DNA from: Candidatus Adlerbacteria bacterium RIFCSPHIGHO2_02_FULL_54_18
GTDB lineage: Bacteria; Patescibacteriota; Minisyncoccia; Phycocordibacterales; SBAW01
Assembly: GCA_001775445.1 (NCBI GenBank)
Contig: MEWV01000015.1
Location: forward strand, 1-11,764
Direction: 5' to 3'
DNA length: 11,764 bases
The notes beneath the pieces were generated by a model. It ran no database searches. It worked only from the letters and a program-made list of their open reading frames with translations, and was not told the DNA's origin. How positions within the stretch are numbered: the first letter of the stretch is position 1; each line of letters opens with the position of its first letter. The position numbers and the translations under genes are program-made. Below, piece after piece: positions 5,390 through 11,318 of the stretch.

Positions 5390-6814
5390 TTACTCTTTTT
5401 GGCTTACCCGAGGCCCTTCGGCGGTGTCTTTGACAATAAATCCTTTTGTTTCGATATCTTTACGCAGGGCGTCGGCGCGGTCGAACTCTCTGGCTGCCCT
5501 GGCGGCCTCTCTTACCGCAAGAAGCTCTTTTATACCTTCCGGCAATTCTTCCCTTACCGTTAGTTTTGACGAAGGGTTAACCTCTGCAAGCCCTAGCCCC
5601 AAAATTTTGTCGGTTTCGGCGAGCGTGGCGCGGTTGAGGGTTTTTATGTTCTCCCACACAAGCGCGAGCGCTTTAGGAGTGTCGAGATCATCGGCAATAG
5701 CGGCATGAAACTTAACCAAAAAGTCCTCATTTAGTAGGTCTGACCTACTAAATGAGGACTCGTGATATAGATTTGTCAAATGCTTGAGCGCGGTGTTGGC
5801 CCCCTCTATTGCTCCCCACGTAAAGTTCATTGGCGTGCGGTAGTGTCCGGTCAAGAACCAATATCGGAGTGCCCGAGCTGACAGCCCTTTGTCGGTCAGG
5901 TTGTGCAGATAGACCGTGTTGCCAAGTGATTTTGATATTTTTTTCCCCTCAATGGTGATATGCGCGTTATGTACCCAATAGCGCACAAATTGTTTGCCCG
6001 TCGCGCTTTCGGCCTGTGCTATCTCGTTGTTGTGATGGACGGGGACAAGGTCCATGCCGCCCATATGGATATCAATTTGGCGTCCGAGGAGTTTAAATAT
6101 CATTGCGACGCACTCGGTATGCCAGCCGGGGAATCCTAACCCCCAGGGCGACTCCCAGCCCAGTTTTGCATCCGGCTTCCAGAGCACAAAATCGTTCGGC
6201 GTATGCTTTTCTTTATTTTCTTCGACTCGCGCGCCGGAGAGCTGTCCTTCAAGATTAATTCCGCCGAGCTTTCCGTATGCGGGGAATTTTGACACGTCGA
6301 AATACACTCCGTCGCTTGTTGTGTACGCGTACCCTTTTTGTTTGAGCGTTTTTATGAGCGCTATCTGCTCCGCGATGTAGTCGCTCGCGCGCGGGTACTC
6401 TACGTGTTTGGGGTTGACGCCAAGCGATGGCAAATCATCAAAAAAAAGCGCGGCAAACTTTTCCGCAACTACGCGCATGTTTGCGAGTGTGGGAGGGAGC
6501 CCTTCCTGCCGCAGACCCTTTGTCATCTTGTCCTCGCTCTCTTCGTCTTCGGAAATGTGCCCGAAGTCGGTGATATTGTTGACCTCCTGCACTTTGTATC
6601 CCCAATACTCGAGAGTCCGCCGTAGTATGTTGGCCACCACGGGCGGGAAAAGGTTTCCTATATGCTGTCTGTCGTAAGCAGTCGGGCCGCAGTTGTACAT
6701 TTTTACCCTGCCGTTTATGGGCTGAAAGACCTCCCGCTCGCCGGAGAGCGTATTGCGCAGGAGCAGGGGAGGCATACCTTTGTGTGGTGAGGAAAAAAAG
6801 GAAAACAGGCGCAT
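5390..6814 (-). CDS. cysS: Cysteinyl-tRNA synthetase
   Basis: A class I synthetase of 474 residues that charges tRNA-Cys in the cytoplasm. HIGN is at 51-54 and the KMSKS-type loop is KISKS at 292-296. The zinc ligands are visible: Cys42 (NCGPT), Cys235 (WHTEC), His260 and Glu264 (VHHNNEIAQ). The DALR and C-terminal helices include 'DDLDTPKALALVWE' and 'REFDRADALRKDIETKGF'. The ATG at 6814 lies 2 bases after the corA stop (TAACTATG). A GTG at 6826 would overlap corA, and an ATG at 6775 would give an N-terminus of more usual length, so the extra 13 residues (MRLFSFFSSPHKG) are uncertain. Residues 352-364 (ESSFSRSDLLNED) come from a perfect DNA palindrome that looks inserted. The gene is the second of the corA-cysS unit. 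Confidence 0.96.
   Translation of the reverse strand: MRLFSFFSSPHKGMPPLLLRNTLSGEREVFQPINGRVKMYNCGPTAYDRQHIGNLFPPVVANILRRTLEYWGYKVQEVNNITDFGHISEDEESEDKMTKGLRQEGLPPTLANMRVVAEKFAALFFDDLPSLGVNPKHVEYPRASDYIAEQIALIKTLKQKGYAYTTSDGVYFDVSKFPAYGKLGGINLEGQLSGARVEENKEKHTPNDFVLWKPDAKLGWESPWGLGFPGWHTECVAMIFKLLGRQIDIHMGGMDLVPVHHNNEIAQAESATGKQFVRYWVHNAHITIEGKKISKSLGNTVYLHNLTDKGLSARALRYWFLTGHYRTPMNFTWGAIEGANTALKHLTNLYHESSFSRSDLLNEDFLVKFHAAIADDLDTPKALALVWENIKTLNRATLAETDKILGLGLAEVNPSSKLTVREELPEGIKELLAVREAARAAREFDRADALRKDIETKGFIVKDTAEGPRVSQKE
5722..5760. repeat. Perfect 39-bp palindromic element inside cysS
   Basis: Two 19-base arms, beginning AGTCCTCATTTAG at 5722 and ending CTAAATGAGGACT at 5760, are exact reverse complements around one central T (5741). 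At 39 bp it equals 13 codons and keeps the cysS frame, encoding ESSFSRSDLLNED in a surface loop of variable length between the catalytic and DALR regions. There is no second copy in the window. It resembles in concept the in-frame palindromic elements known from Rickettsia. Confidence 0.85.
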
Positions 6815-6816
6815 AG

Positions 6817-7725
6817 TTACAACCACTTCTTGCTTTTAAAGAATATAAAGAATCCTAACGTAAGTGTGGCCATCCCGCCAACCACATACCAAAAGTCGCC
6901 GGGTGTGCCGACAATGGGCAGGTAGACCGTGTTCATACCGAAAATGCTCGATATGAGCGAAAGAGGGAAGGTGACAAATGCCATAATGGTGAGTATCTTC
7001 ATAATTTCGTTTTGTTTGGTGGAAAGGAGCGAGTCGTTGGTGGCGCGCAACTCATGCAGCGAGTCGTGTAGGTTGCCGAGCTTGCGCTCGATGCGGCGGT
7101 AGACGCCCACCAGTTCGCGAACGTAGTAGCCGTACTCGACTCCGAACAAACGCCCCCCAACGGGCTCGAGCGACGCGAGCATTTCTTCATGAGGCAGGAG
7201 CGATTGCTTGAAGTCGTGTATCACGCGGGCGGTCTGTGAGAGCTCGGCCACCATCCCGCGCTCGTTTCCGCCGAAGATGCGCTCCTCTATGTCGTGGAGA
7301 CGGCGGTTAACATGGTCGCACTCGTTGCCCAAGGCCTCGTAAATGCTGCGCGCCATCGCGATGAAAAGGTGGCCGCCGTGGGTCGCCGCTCCGTGTCCGA
7401 GCACCGCGTTGACCTCGAACGCTTTGGCAAACATGTGCAAAGGGTCGATGTTTTCGTAGCGCGTGGTTATGAGAAAACGCCGCCCCAAAATAAAATCTAT
7501 TTCTTGCTCAGGCCGCGCCGAGACCCCGCGCAGGGAGGGGAAGTGGAGGATAAGGTAAATGGTGTCGCCACGGCGCTCAACTTTGGGCTTAAACGACGGT
7601 GTCAGAAGTTCTTCGGCAACAAGGGGGTCGAGGTCGAACTCGCGCATCACCTCGCGCACCTCTGCTGCCGAGGGGCTCACGAGGTCTATCCACGTCAAAT
7701 CGCGTTGCGCGTACCGCGTAATCAT
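6817..7725 (-). CDS. corA: CorA-family magnesium/divalent cation channel
   Basis: 302 residues. A soluble N-terminal alpha/beta domain (about 1-110) is followed by a long helical stalk (about 115-245) and two membrane helices (about 244-262 and 277-296). The family signature GMN is at 263-265 (FGMNT), just after the first membrane helix, and forms the pore selectivity loop. The C-terminus is basic (KSKKWL), as usual. The pentamer imports Mg2+ (and Co2+ or Ni2+) down its gradient. It is divergent from the S41 protease gene, with 41 bases between start codons. A -10 TATACT lies 6 bases before the ATG and there is no Shine-Dalgarno, so the mRNA is probably leaderless. cysS follows after 2 bases. 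Whether the substrate is Mg2+ or another metal cannot be told from sequence. Confidence 0.94.
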   Translation of the reverse strand: MITRYAQRDLTWIDLVSPSAAEVREVMREFDLDPLVAEELLTPSFKPKVERRGDTIYLILHFPSLRGVSARPEQEIDFILGRRFLITTRYENIDPLHMFAKAFEVNAVLGHGAATHGGHLFIAMARSIYEALGNECDHVNRRLHDIEERIFGGNERGMVAELSQTARVIHDFKQSLLPHEEMLASLEPVGGRLFGVEYGYYVRELVGVYRRIERKLGNLHDSLHELRATNDSLLSTKQNEIMKILTIMAFVTFPLSLISSIFGMNTVYLPIVGTPGDFWYVVGGMATLTLGFFIFFKSKKWL

Positions 7726-7731
7726 GCCGTA

Positions 7732-7757
7732 AGTATACCGCTACTTTGTGCTATACT
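7732..7757. promoter_or_regulatory. Divergent back-to-back promoters of corA and the S41 protease gene
   Basis: TATACT occurs on the minus strand (7737-7732, 6 bases before the corA ATG) and on the plus strand (7752-7757, 9 bases before the protease ATG). Together they form an inverted repeat AGTATA...TATACT. The plus-strand copy has an extended -10 (TGC before it). No good -35 is visible for either. Both genes would be leaderless or nearly so. Confidence 0.65.
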
Positions 7758-7766
7758 CCGCATATT

Positions 7767-8999
7767 ATGAACAGGACGCAGATGATGGCGGCAGGGTTTG
7801 TGGCGGCAGTGATGCTCGCGTTTGGTATAGGTGTATTTACCGGCGTTACCGAGCGACTGCACAACGTGGTGTCTGCCGCATCACTCTTTGGTTTTCAAAG
7901 TCAAAATACCGAGCCGCAAGATGTCGATTTTTCAAAATTTTGGCAGGTATGGAAGCTGCTCAACGACAACTTTGTGCAGACGCACAGCTCGAGCTCTATC
8001 CCCACCGACGAGCAAAAGATGTACGGCGCGATAGCCGGGTTGACCGACAGCTACGACGACCCGTATACGGTCTTTTTGCCGCCGCCGGATGCAAAGCAAT
8101 TTAACGAAGATATTAAGGGCTCTTTTGGCGGGGTGGGGATGGAGCTCGGCGAGCGAAACGGCTCGCTTACCGTTGTCTCTCCGCTTAAAGGCAGCCCTGC
8201 CGAGCGCGCGGGAGTTCAAAGCGGCGACACAATACTTGCAATCGACGGTGCTCCCGCCGAGCACTTGGCGGTAGAACGCGCGGTCAAACTTATCCGCGGC
8301 GAGGTCGGGACAAAGGTTAAGCTGCTTCTACAGCGCGAGGGCGCCCTAGAGCGTATCGAGGTCGTTATAACTCGCGAGACAATTCAGATACCTATTATTA
8401 ATACTTATGCGCGTTCGGACGGAATCTTCATCATCGAGTTGTACAGTTTTTCTGAAAACTCAGTAGACCTCTTCCGCTCTGCATTGCGAAAGCATTTTGA
8501 ATCAGGGTCAACCAAAATGATACTCGACCTGCGGGGCAATCCGGGGGGCTACCTCGACGCGGCGGTGGAGATGGCGAGCTATTTCCTCCCTGTGGGCGAT
8601 ATGGTGGTCACTGAGGACTTTTCCGGCAAGGGGGACAACGTCCAGCATCGCAGTTCCGGCTACAACGTTTTTGTAAACAAAAAACTTTCAATGGCGATAC
8701 TGGTCAACCAAGGGTCCGCTTCGGCCTCAGAAATTTTGGCAGGCGCGCTCTCTCAACATGGTGTCGCAAAGCTGGTGGGGACGCGCACGTTCGGCAAGGG
8801 CTCGGTCCAGCAGTTGATTGAACTCGGCGGGGGAGCGGAGCTTAAAATAACGGTCGCCCAGTGGTTGACCCCCAACGGACAGTCGATATCGGACGGAGGG
8901 CTTAAGCCGGACATTGCGGCAGACCGAACGCAAGAGGAAGTTACTGCGGGCAAGGATCCTCAAAAAGATGCCGCCGTCGCCTGGCTCATTACGCAATGA
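7767..8999 (+). CDS. S41-family C-terminal processing peptidase (CtpA/Prc-like)
   Basis: 410 residues. An N-terminal membrane anchor or uncleaved signal (about 5-27) is followed by a short helical segment (about 55-115), a PDZ domain (about 118-203, 'GSFGGVGMELG', 'SPAERAGVQSGDTILAIDG') and the S41 protease domain (about 205-385). By alignment to family spacing the catalytic set is Ser319 in 'NQGSASASEI', Lys344 in 'TFGKGSVQ' and Gln348. All are present, so it should be active. It would cut proteins from a C-terminal tail on the outer face of the membrane. The ATG at 7767 follows an extended -10 and lacks a Shine-Dalgarno. The TGA stop overlaps the rplI start (ATGA), implying translational coupling. 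An upstream in-frame start at 7746 would sit on the promoter and was rejected. The substrate is unknown. Confidence 0.94.
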   Translation: MNRTQMMAAGFVAAVMLAFGIGVFTGVTERLHNVVSAASLFGFQSQNTEPQDVDFSKFWQVWKLLNDNFVQTHSSSSIPTDEQKMYGAIAGLTDSYDDPYTVFLPPPDAKQFNEDIKGSFGGVGMELGERNGSLTVVSPLKGSPAERAGVQSGDTILAIDGAPAEHLAVERAVKLIRGEVGTKVKLLLQREGALERIEVVITRETIQIPIINTYARSDGIFIIELYSFSENSVDLFRSALRKHFESGSTKMILDLRGNPGGYLDAAVEMASYFLPVGDMVVTEDFSGKGDNVQHRSSGYNVFVNKKLSMAILVNQGSASASEILAGALSQHGVAKLVGTRTFGKGSVQQLIELGGGAELKITVAQWLTPNGQSISDGGLKPDIAADRTQEEVTAGKDPQKDAAVAWLITQ

Positions 9000-9442
9000 A
9001 AGTGATTTTGCTCAAGGATGTGCGCGGGGTAGGACTCCACGGCGAGATAAAAAACGTCGCGGAGGGGTATGCCATCAACGGGCTCTTCCCCAAAAAACTC
9101 GCCGAAGCCGCGACTCCGGAAAAGATAGCCGAGTATGAGGCAAAACGTGCCGAGCATGAGGCACAAAAGGTGCAGGAGGAGGAGCAGCTCGACAATAAAG
9201 TTGCGGCCCTGCGCGGCAAAAAAGTGTCTTTGAGCGCCCGCGCGACTGAAAAGGGCGGGCTGTTTAAGACCGTGCACGAAAAAGATGTGACGAAGGCGAT
9301 ACACACCGAGTACTCTCTCGAGATACCGGAGTCCTCTATTCGTTTTTTGGAGCCGATTAAAACCGTGGGCGAGCATAGTGTGATGCTACAAAGCAAAAAC
9401 CACAAAGCCGAATTTGGCGTTGTGGTAGTTCCTGTTGCTTAA
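8996..9442 (+). CDS. rplI: 50S ribosomal protein L9 (bL9)
   Basis: 148 residues, the usual length. The N-terminal rRNA-binding domain begins 'MKVILLKDVRGVGLHGEIKN' and continues 'VAEGYAINGLFPKKLA' (residues 1-37). A long charged connecting helix (about 40-75, 'EKIAEYEAKRAEHEAQ') and the C-terminal domain follow. L9 bridges ribosomes from the base of L1 and affects reading-frame fidelity. Its ATG overlaps the TGA of the S41 protease gene (ATGA), and there is no Shine-Dalgarno or separate promoter, so it probably depends on translation of the upstream gene. From memory, some CPR groups (for example Microgenomates) lack L9, so its presence leans toward another branch. It converges with rpmA; the 18-base gap is T-rich but has no hairpin. 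Confidence 0.96.
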   Translation: MKVILLKDVRGVGLHGEIKNVAEGYAINGLFPKKLAEAATPEKIAEYEAKRAEHEAQKVQEEEQLDNKVAALRGKKVSLSARATEKGGLFKTVHEKDVTKAIHTEYSLEIPESSIRFLEPIKTVGEHSVMLQSKNHKAEFGVVVVPVA

Positions 9443-9460
9443 GCCCCTCTATTTATTTTT

Positions 9461-9739
9461 TTATGTGACGATGACGTCGACTGCCGGATGTACTGACCGG
9501 CGACCGTCGAAGCGCGTTTTGCGCACAGTGCGGAAAGCGACCGTGCCCTCTTTGAGGGCAAAGAGCGTGTGATCCTTGCCCTCGCCAACGTGGCGCCCCG
9601 GCAGGACGCGATTGCCACGCTGGCGGATGATTATGGCGCCTTTTTTTGCCTTTTCTCCGGCATAGAGCTTAACCCCGAGATATTTCGGATTTGAGTCGGT
9701 GAGGTTTTTAGCTGTTCCGCCCGCTTTCTTACTTGCCAT
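9461..9739 (-). CDS. rpmA: 50S ribosomal protein L27 (bL27)
   Basis: 92 residues. It starts MASKKAGGTAKNLTDSNPKY and continues 'LGVKLYAGEKAKKGAIIIRQRGN', which is the L27 pattern, with 'GRHVGEGKDHTLFAL' in the second half. The flexible N-terminal tail reaches the peptidyl-transferase centre. Here it is MASKKAGG, without the cleaved leader seen in Firmicutes. The C-terminus is slightly extended (RRSVHPAVDVIVT). Only 5 bases separate its ATG from the ATG of the divergent gene at 9745. No Shine-Dalgarno or clear promoter is visible, so its promoter probably lies inside the neighbouring coding region. Usually rpmA follows rplU; here it stands alone. Confidence 0.96.
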   Translation of the reverse strand: MASKKAGGTAKNLTDSNPKYLGVKLYAGEKAKKGAIIIRQRGNRVLPGRHVGEGKDHTLFALKEGTVAFRTVRKTRFDGRRSVHPAVDVIVT

Positions 9740-9740
9740 A

Positions 9741-9746
9741 TATAAT
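9741..9746 (+). promoter_or_regulatory. TATAAT overlapping the divergent starts of rpmA and the Ada-like gene
   Basis: A perfect -10 hexamer overlaps the ATG at 9745. A transcript starting 7-8 bases later would begin at the in-frame GTG at 9754, giving a leaderless mRNA from that codon. No -35 is seen, so this could be chance in an AT-rich gap. Confidence 0.3.
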
Positions 9747-10107
9747 GGTTACTGTGCCCCGCATATTAACAAATAAAGACACTCTGCGCAAGGTGGAGCT
9801 TTATATACTGCCCATTGTTCTGGTGTTGGTGGGGCTCGGGGCTTTTGGGCTCGGGCGGCTCTCGGTGGCGGGGGAGGAGAGGCCTCGGCTTATCATCAAC
9901 AACGCCCCCTCGACCCAGACCGCAGCAGCCGCCGCTTTTCCCAAAGGACAAGGTGCTTATGTTGCCTCGAAGTCCGGCACAAAATACTATCTCCCCTCAT
10001 GCTCGGCCGCTACTCGCATTAAAGAGGAAAATAAGGTATGGTTTGATTCTATAGAGGAGGCGCAGGCGGTCGGATATGAACCGGCTGCAAATTGCCCCGG
10101 ACTCTAG
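9745..10107 (+). CDS. Membrane-anchored protein with Ada-like metal-binding C-terminal domain
   Basis: 120 residues. One membrane helix spans about residues 19-37 (LYILPIVLVLVGLGAFGLG). A linker rich in Ala, Pro and Thr follows, then a small domain (about 68-120) of the Ada metal-binding type: 'GAYVASKSGTKYYLPSCSAA', 'RIKEENKVWFDSIEEAQAVGY' and 'NCPGL'. Cys86 and Cys117 are the visible likely ligands, fewer than the four cysteines of the Ada DNA-repair domain. Short proteins of this form are frequent in CPR genomes and in tails of secreted nucleases. An extracellular role is likely by topology but not shown. It is the first gene of a three-gene operon, 6 bases before the next. ATG 9745 is taken as the start; GTG 9754 is an alternative that would suit a leaderless mRNA. 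Confidence 0.75.
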   Translation: MVTVPRILTNKDTLRKVELYILPIVLVLVGLGAFGLGRLSVAGEERPRLIINNAPSTQTAAAAAFPKGQGAYVASKSGTKYYLPSCSAATRIKEENKVWFDSIEEAQAVGYEPAANCPGL

Positions 10108-10113
10108 ACCATT

Positions 10114-10371
10114 ATGATAAAAAAACAGGTAAAAAGGATGATAGTATTGTCGCTCGCGACGATATGTTTATTGTTGGGGCTCGCGGGACTTGCACTGCCG
10201 TTCCTACAAGGATTTTTATTTCTGGCGATAAGTGCGCTACTTTTTTCTTTATATTCGCCAACGTTGCGGGCGTGGATAGACAAACACACGATACGTTATC
10301 CAAGGATCCATGCGTTTGTCGATAAAGCACAGCAATTTGTCACGCGCGTCTTCGGTGCCCCCGAAGTATAA
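10114..10371 (+). CDS. Small two-helix membrane protein, resembling DUF454/PGPGW families
   Basis: 85 residues. After a basic start (MIKKQVKR) two membrane helices are evident (about 9-27 and 29-47), separated by a short turn 'PFLQGF'. A cytoplasmic-looking amphipathic tail follows with 'SPTLRAWIDKHTIRYPRIHAFV' split around residue 60. The order 'LGLAGLALP..GF...SP.LR.W...H' recalls the small DUF454 (YbaN) and PGPGW membrane proteins, whose function is not established. The start at ATG 10114 lies 6 bases after the upstream stop and the next gene begins 9 bases after its stop, so it belongs to a tight operon. No Shine-Dalgarno is visible. A different frame at 10092-10325 is a shadow. That the gene is real is fairly sure; its family is tentative. 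Confidence 0.7.
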   Translation: MIKKQVKRMIVLSLATICLLLGLAGLALPFLQGFLFLAISALLFSLYSPTLRAWIDKHTIRYPRIHAFVDKAQQFVTRVFGAPEV

Positions 10372-10380
10372 TTGGTCTAT

Positions 10381-10983
10381 ATGATAGCCGTTGATGTGGA
10401 AGCAAGCGGTATAGGGTCTGAGACCCACTCTATTTTGAGCGTGGGGGCTGTTGATATGTCGGACCCGACGCGGCAGCTCTACGAAGAGTGTCGCGCATGG
10501 GAGGGAGCGCATATAAACGACGAGGCACTCGCGGTATGCGGCTTTACCCGTGAGCAGATTAGTGACTCTTCAAAACAAAGCGAGGCCGATCTGGTGCATA
10601 AATTTGCCGCGTTTGCGGAGCCGGTTGCCGATCGGACGCTGGCGGGGCAGAACGTCTCGTTTGACAGAGATATTTTGCAGGCGGCCGCCGTACGGGCGGG
10701 GCACACGGCCTGGCCGTTTGCTCACCGCACCATCGACAGCCACTCGCTCTGCTGGATGCATATGGTCAAAAGGGGACTGACTCCCCCCATTGATGAGGAA
10801 AAGCGGCGCTCGGCGCTCAACCTAGATGCGATACTCCTCTACTGCGGTATCCCTGAGGAACCGGTGCCGCACAATGCTCTCACGGGCGCGAAATCCCATG
10901 CCGAGGTAATCTCGCGCCTGCTGTGGGACAAAAAACTCCTGCCCGAGTTTGAGCAGTTTGATATTCCTTGGTTGAAATCCTAA
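10381..10983 (+). CDS. DnaQ-like (DEDDh) exonuclease with a changed catalytic residue
   Basis: 200 residues of the RNase T/DnaQ 3'-5' exonuclease fold. Exo I is 'IAVDVEASG' (Asp5, Glu7). Exo II is 'AGQNVSFDRDIL' (Asn91, Asp95). The Exo III region is 'HNALTGAKSHAEV' with His164, but the aspartate expected at 169 is glycine (GGC). In active DEDDh enzymes this Asp helps hold the two metal ions, so activity may be reduced or altered, or the whole subfamily may differ. A family-specific C-terminal extension follows ('FDIPWLKS' end). It is the last gene of the operon with the two membrane proteins. ATG 10381 was chosen over TTG 10372, which would add three residues. The stop lies 4 bases from the antisense tRNA-Pro. 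Its biological substrate is unknown. Confidence 0.85.
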   Translation: MIAVDVEASGIGSETHSILSVGAVDMSDPTRQLYEECRAWEGAHINDEALAVCGFTREQISDSSKQSEADLVHKFAAFAEPVADRTLAGQNVSFDRDILQAAAVRAGHTAWPFAHRTIDSHSLCWMHMVKRGLTPPIDEEKRRSALNLDAILLYCGIPEEPVPHNALTGAKSHAEVISRLLWDKKLLPEFEQFDIPWLKS

Positions 10984-10987
10984 TCGC

Positions 10988-11058
10988 TCGGGCTGCCGGG
11001 AATTGAACCCGGTCTACATGCACCCCATGCATGTGTACTGCCGGTATACTACAGCCCG
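10988..11058 (-). tRNA. tRNA-Pro (anticodon GGG)
   Basis: On the minus strand 71 bases fold as a cloverleaf. The acceptor stem is CGGGCTG with CAGCCCG, with the C1-G72 pair usual for tRNA-Pro. The D arm is GTAT/GTAC. The anticodon stem CATGC/GCATG closes the loop ATGGGGT, with anticodon GGG (reads CCC, Pro). The T arm is CCGGG-TTCAATT-CCCGG. The discriminator is A and no CCA is encoded. Its 3' end is 4 bases from the stop codon of the convergent exonuclease gene. Confidence 0.95.
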
Positions 11059-11160
11059 TCTTTGTTGTTCTCCTGCGTGCTACCACCATAGCGTATTTTT
11101 TATCGTTTGTCCTTTAGTGTGCTGACCACAGTAAAATCTGTTGTCAAATAACGGAATCTC

Positions 11161-11187
11161 GGCACTCCTTAGAGTGCCTTTATTTTG
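11161..11187 (+). terminator. Intrinsic terminator, plus strand
   Basis: GGCACTC (11161-11167) and GAGTGCC (11172-11178) form a perfect 7-bp stem with loop CTTA, followed by TTTATTTTG. It most likely ends the 9745-10983 operon, reading through the antisense tRNA-Pro, about 180 bases after its last stop. It could otherwise end an unseen small RNA. Confidence 0.8.
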
Positions 11188-11219
11188 TCAAGTGCTTTGC
11201 TTGACCACCTTGACAAAAT
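11182..11219. repeat. Inverted repeat with three GTCAAG/CTTGAC half-sites over a -35 element
   Basis: ATTTTGTCAAG (11182-11192) and CTTGACAAAAT (11209-11219) are exact inverted 11-base arms. Within them an additional CTTGAC (11200-11205) gives one inverted and two direct copies, the direct ones at a 9-bp period. The rightmost copy contains a TTGACA -35. The layout is operator-like. Confidence 0.6.
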
Positions 11220-11237
11220 CTGTTAGTGTTATCTTAT
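11210..11237 (+). promoter_or_regulatory. Candidate promoter of the lysozyme-like gene
   Basis: A perfect -35 TTGACA (11210-11215) lies 16 bases before TCTTAT (11232-11237, four of six matches). A start near 11244 would give a leader of about 75 bases. The -10 is the weak part. Confidence 0.5.
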
Positions 11238-11302
11238 CTCCGGTGTCGAGCCGGGGCTTTCTTTTTGCCCTAGACGGCAAAAGCAAGAGGTTTACCCACA
11301 CC
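11238..11302 (+). promoter_or_regulatory. Structured leader upstream of the lysozyme-like gene, possible attenuator
   Basis: CTCCGG (11238-11243) can pair with CCGGGG (11251-11256) and is followed by CTTTCTTTTT, a terminator-like shape. TTTTGCC (11263-11269) can pair instead with GGCAAAA (11276-11282), which would hide the T-run. GGTGT (11242-11246) can pair with ACACC (11298-11302) to close the whole region. The alternatives are mutually exclusive in part, as in attenuators and riboswitches. I do not recognise a known riboswitch. Bases 11059-11318 hold only these regulatory elements; I see no convincing gene there. Confidence 0.4.
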
Positions 11303-11318
11303 ATACAACTCAATTATT

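Noticed and set aside
8997..8999. TGA read as glycine (alternative genetic code of some CPR lineages)
   Set aside because: TGA ends the S41 gene in a normal ATGA overlap with rplI, and none of the recognised genes needs an internal TGA to be read as a residue.
9443..9460. T-rich gap between rplI and rpmA as a terminator
   Set aside because: There is a run of T but no GC-rich stem on either strand; an intrinsic terminator is not supported.
10414..10426. GGGTC-TGA-GACCC hairpin near the start of the exonuclease gene
   Set aside because: It is a short 5-bp dyad in coding sequence with no terminator tail; the bases are explained by the protein.
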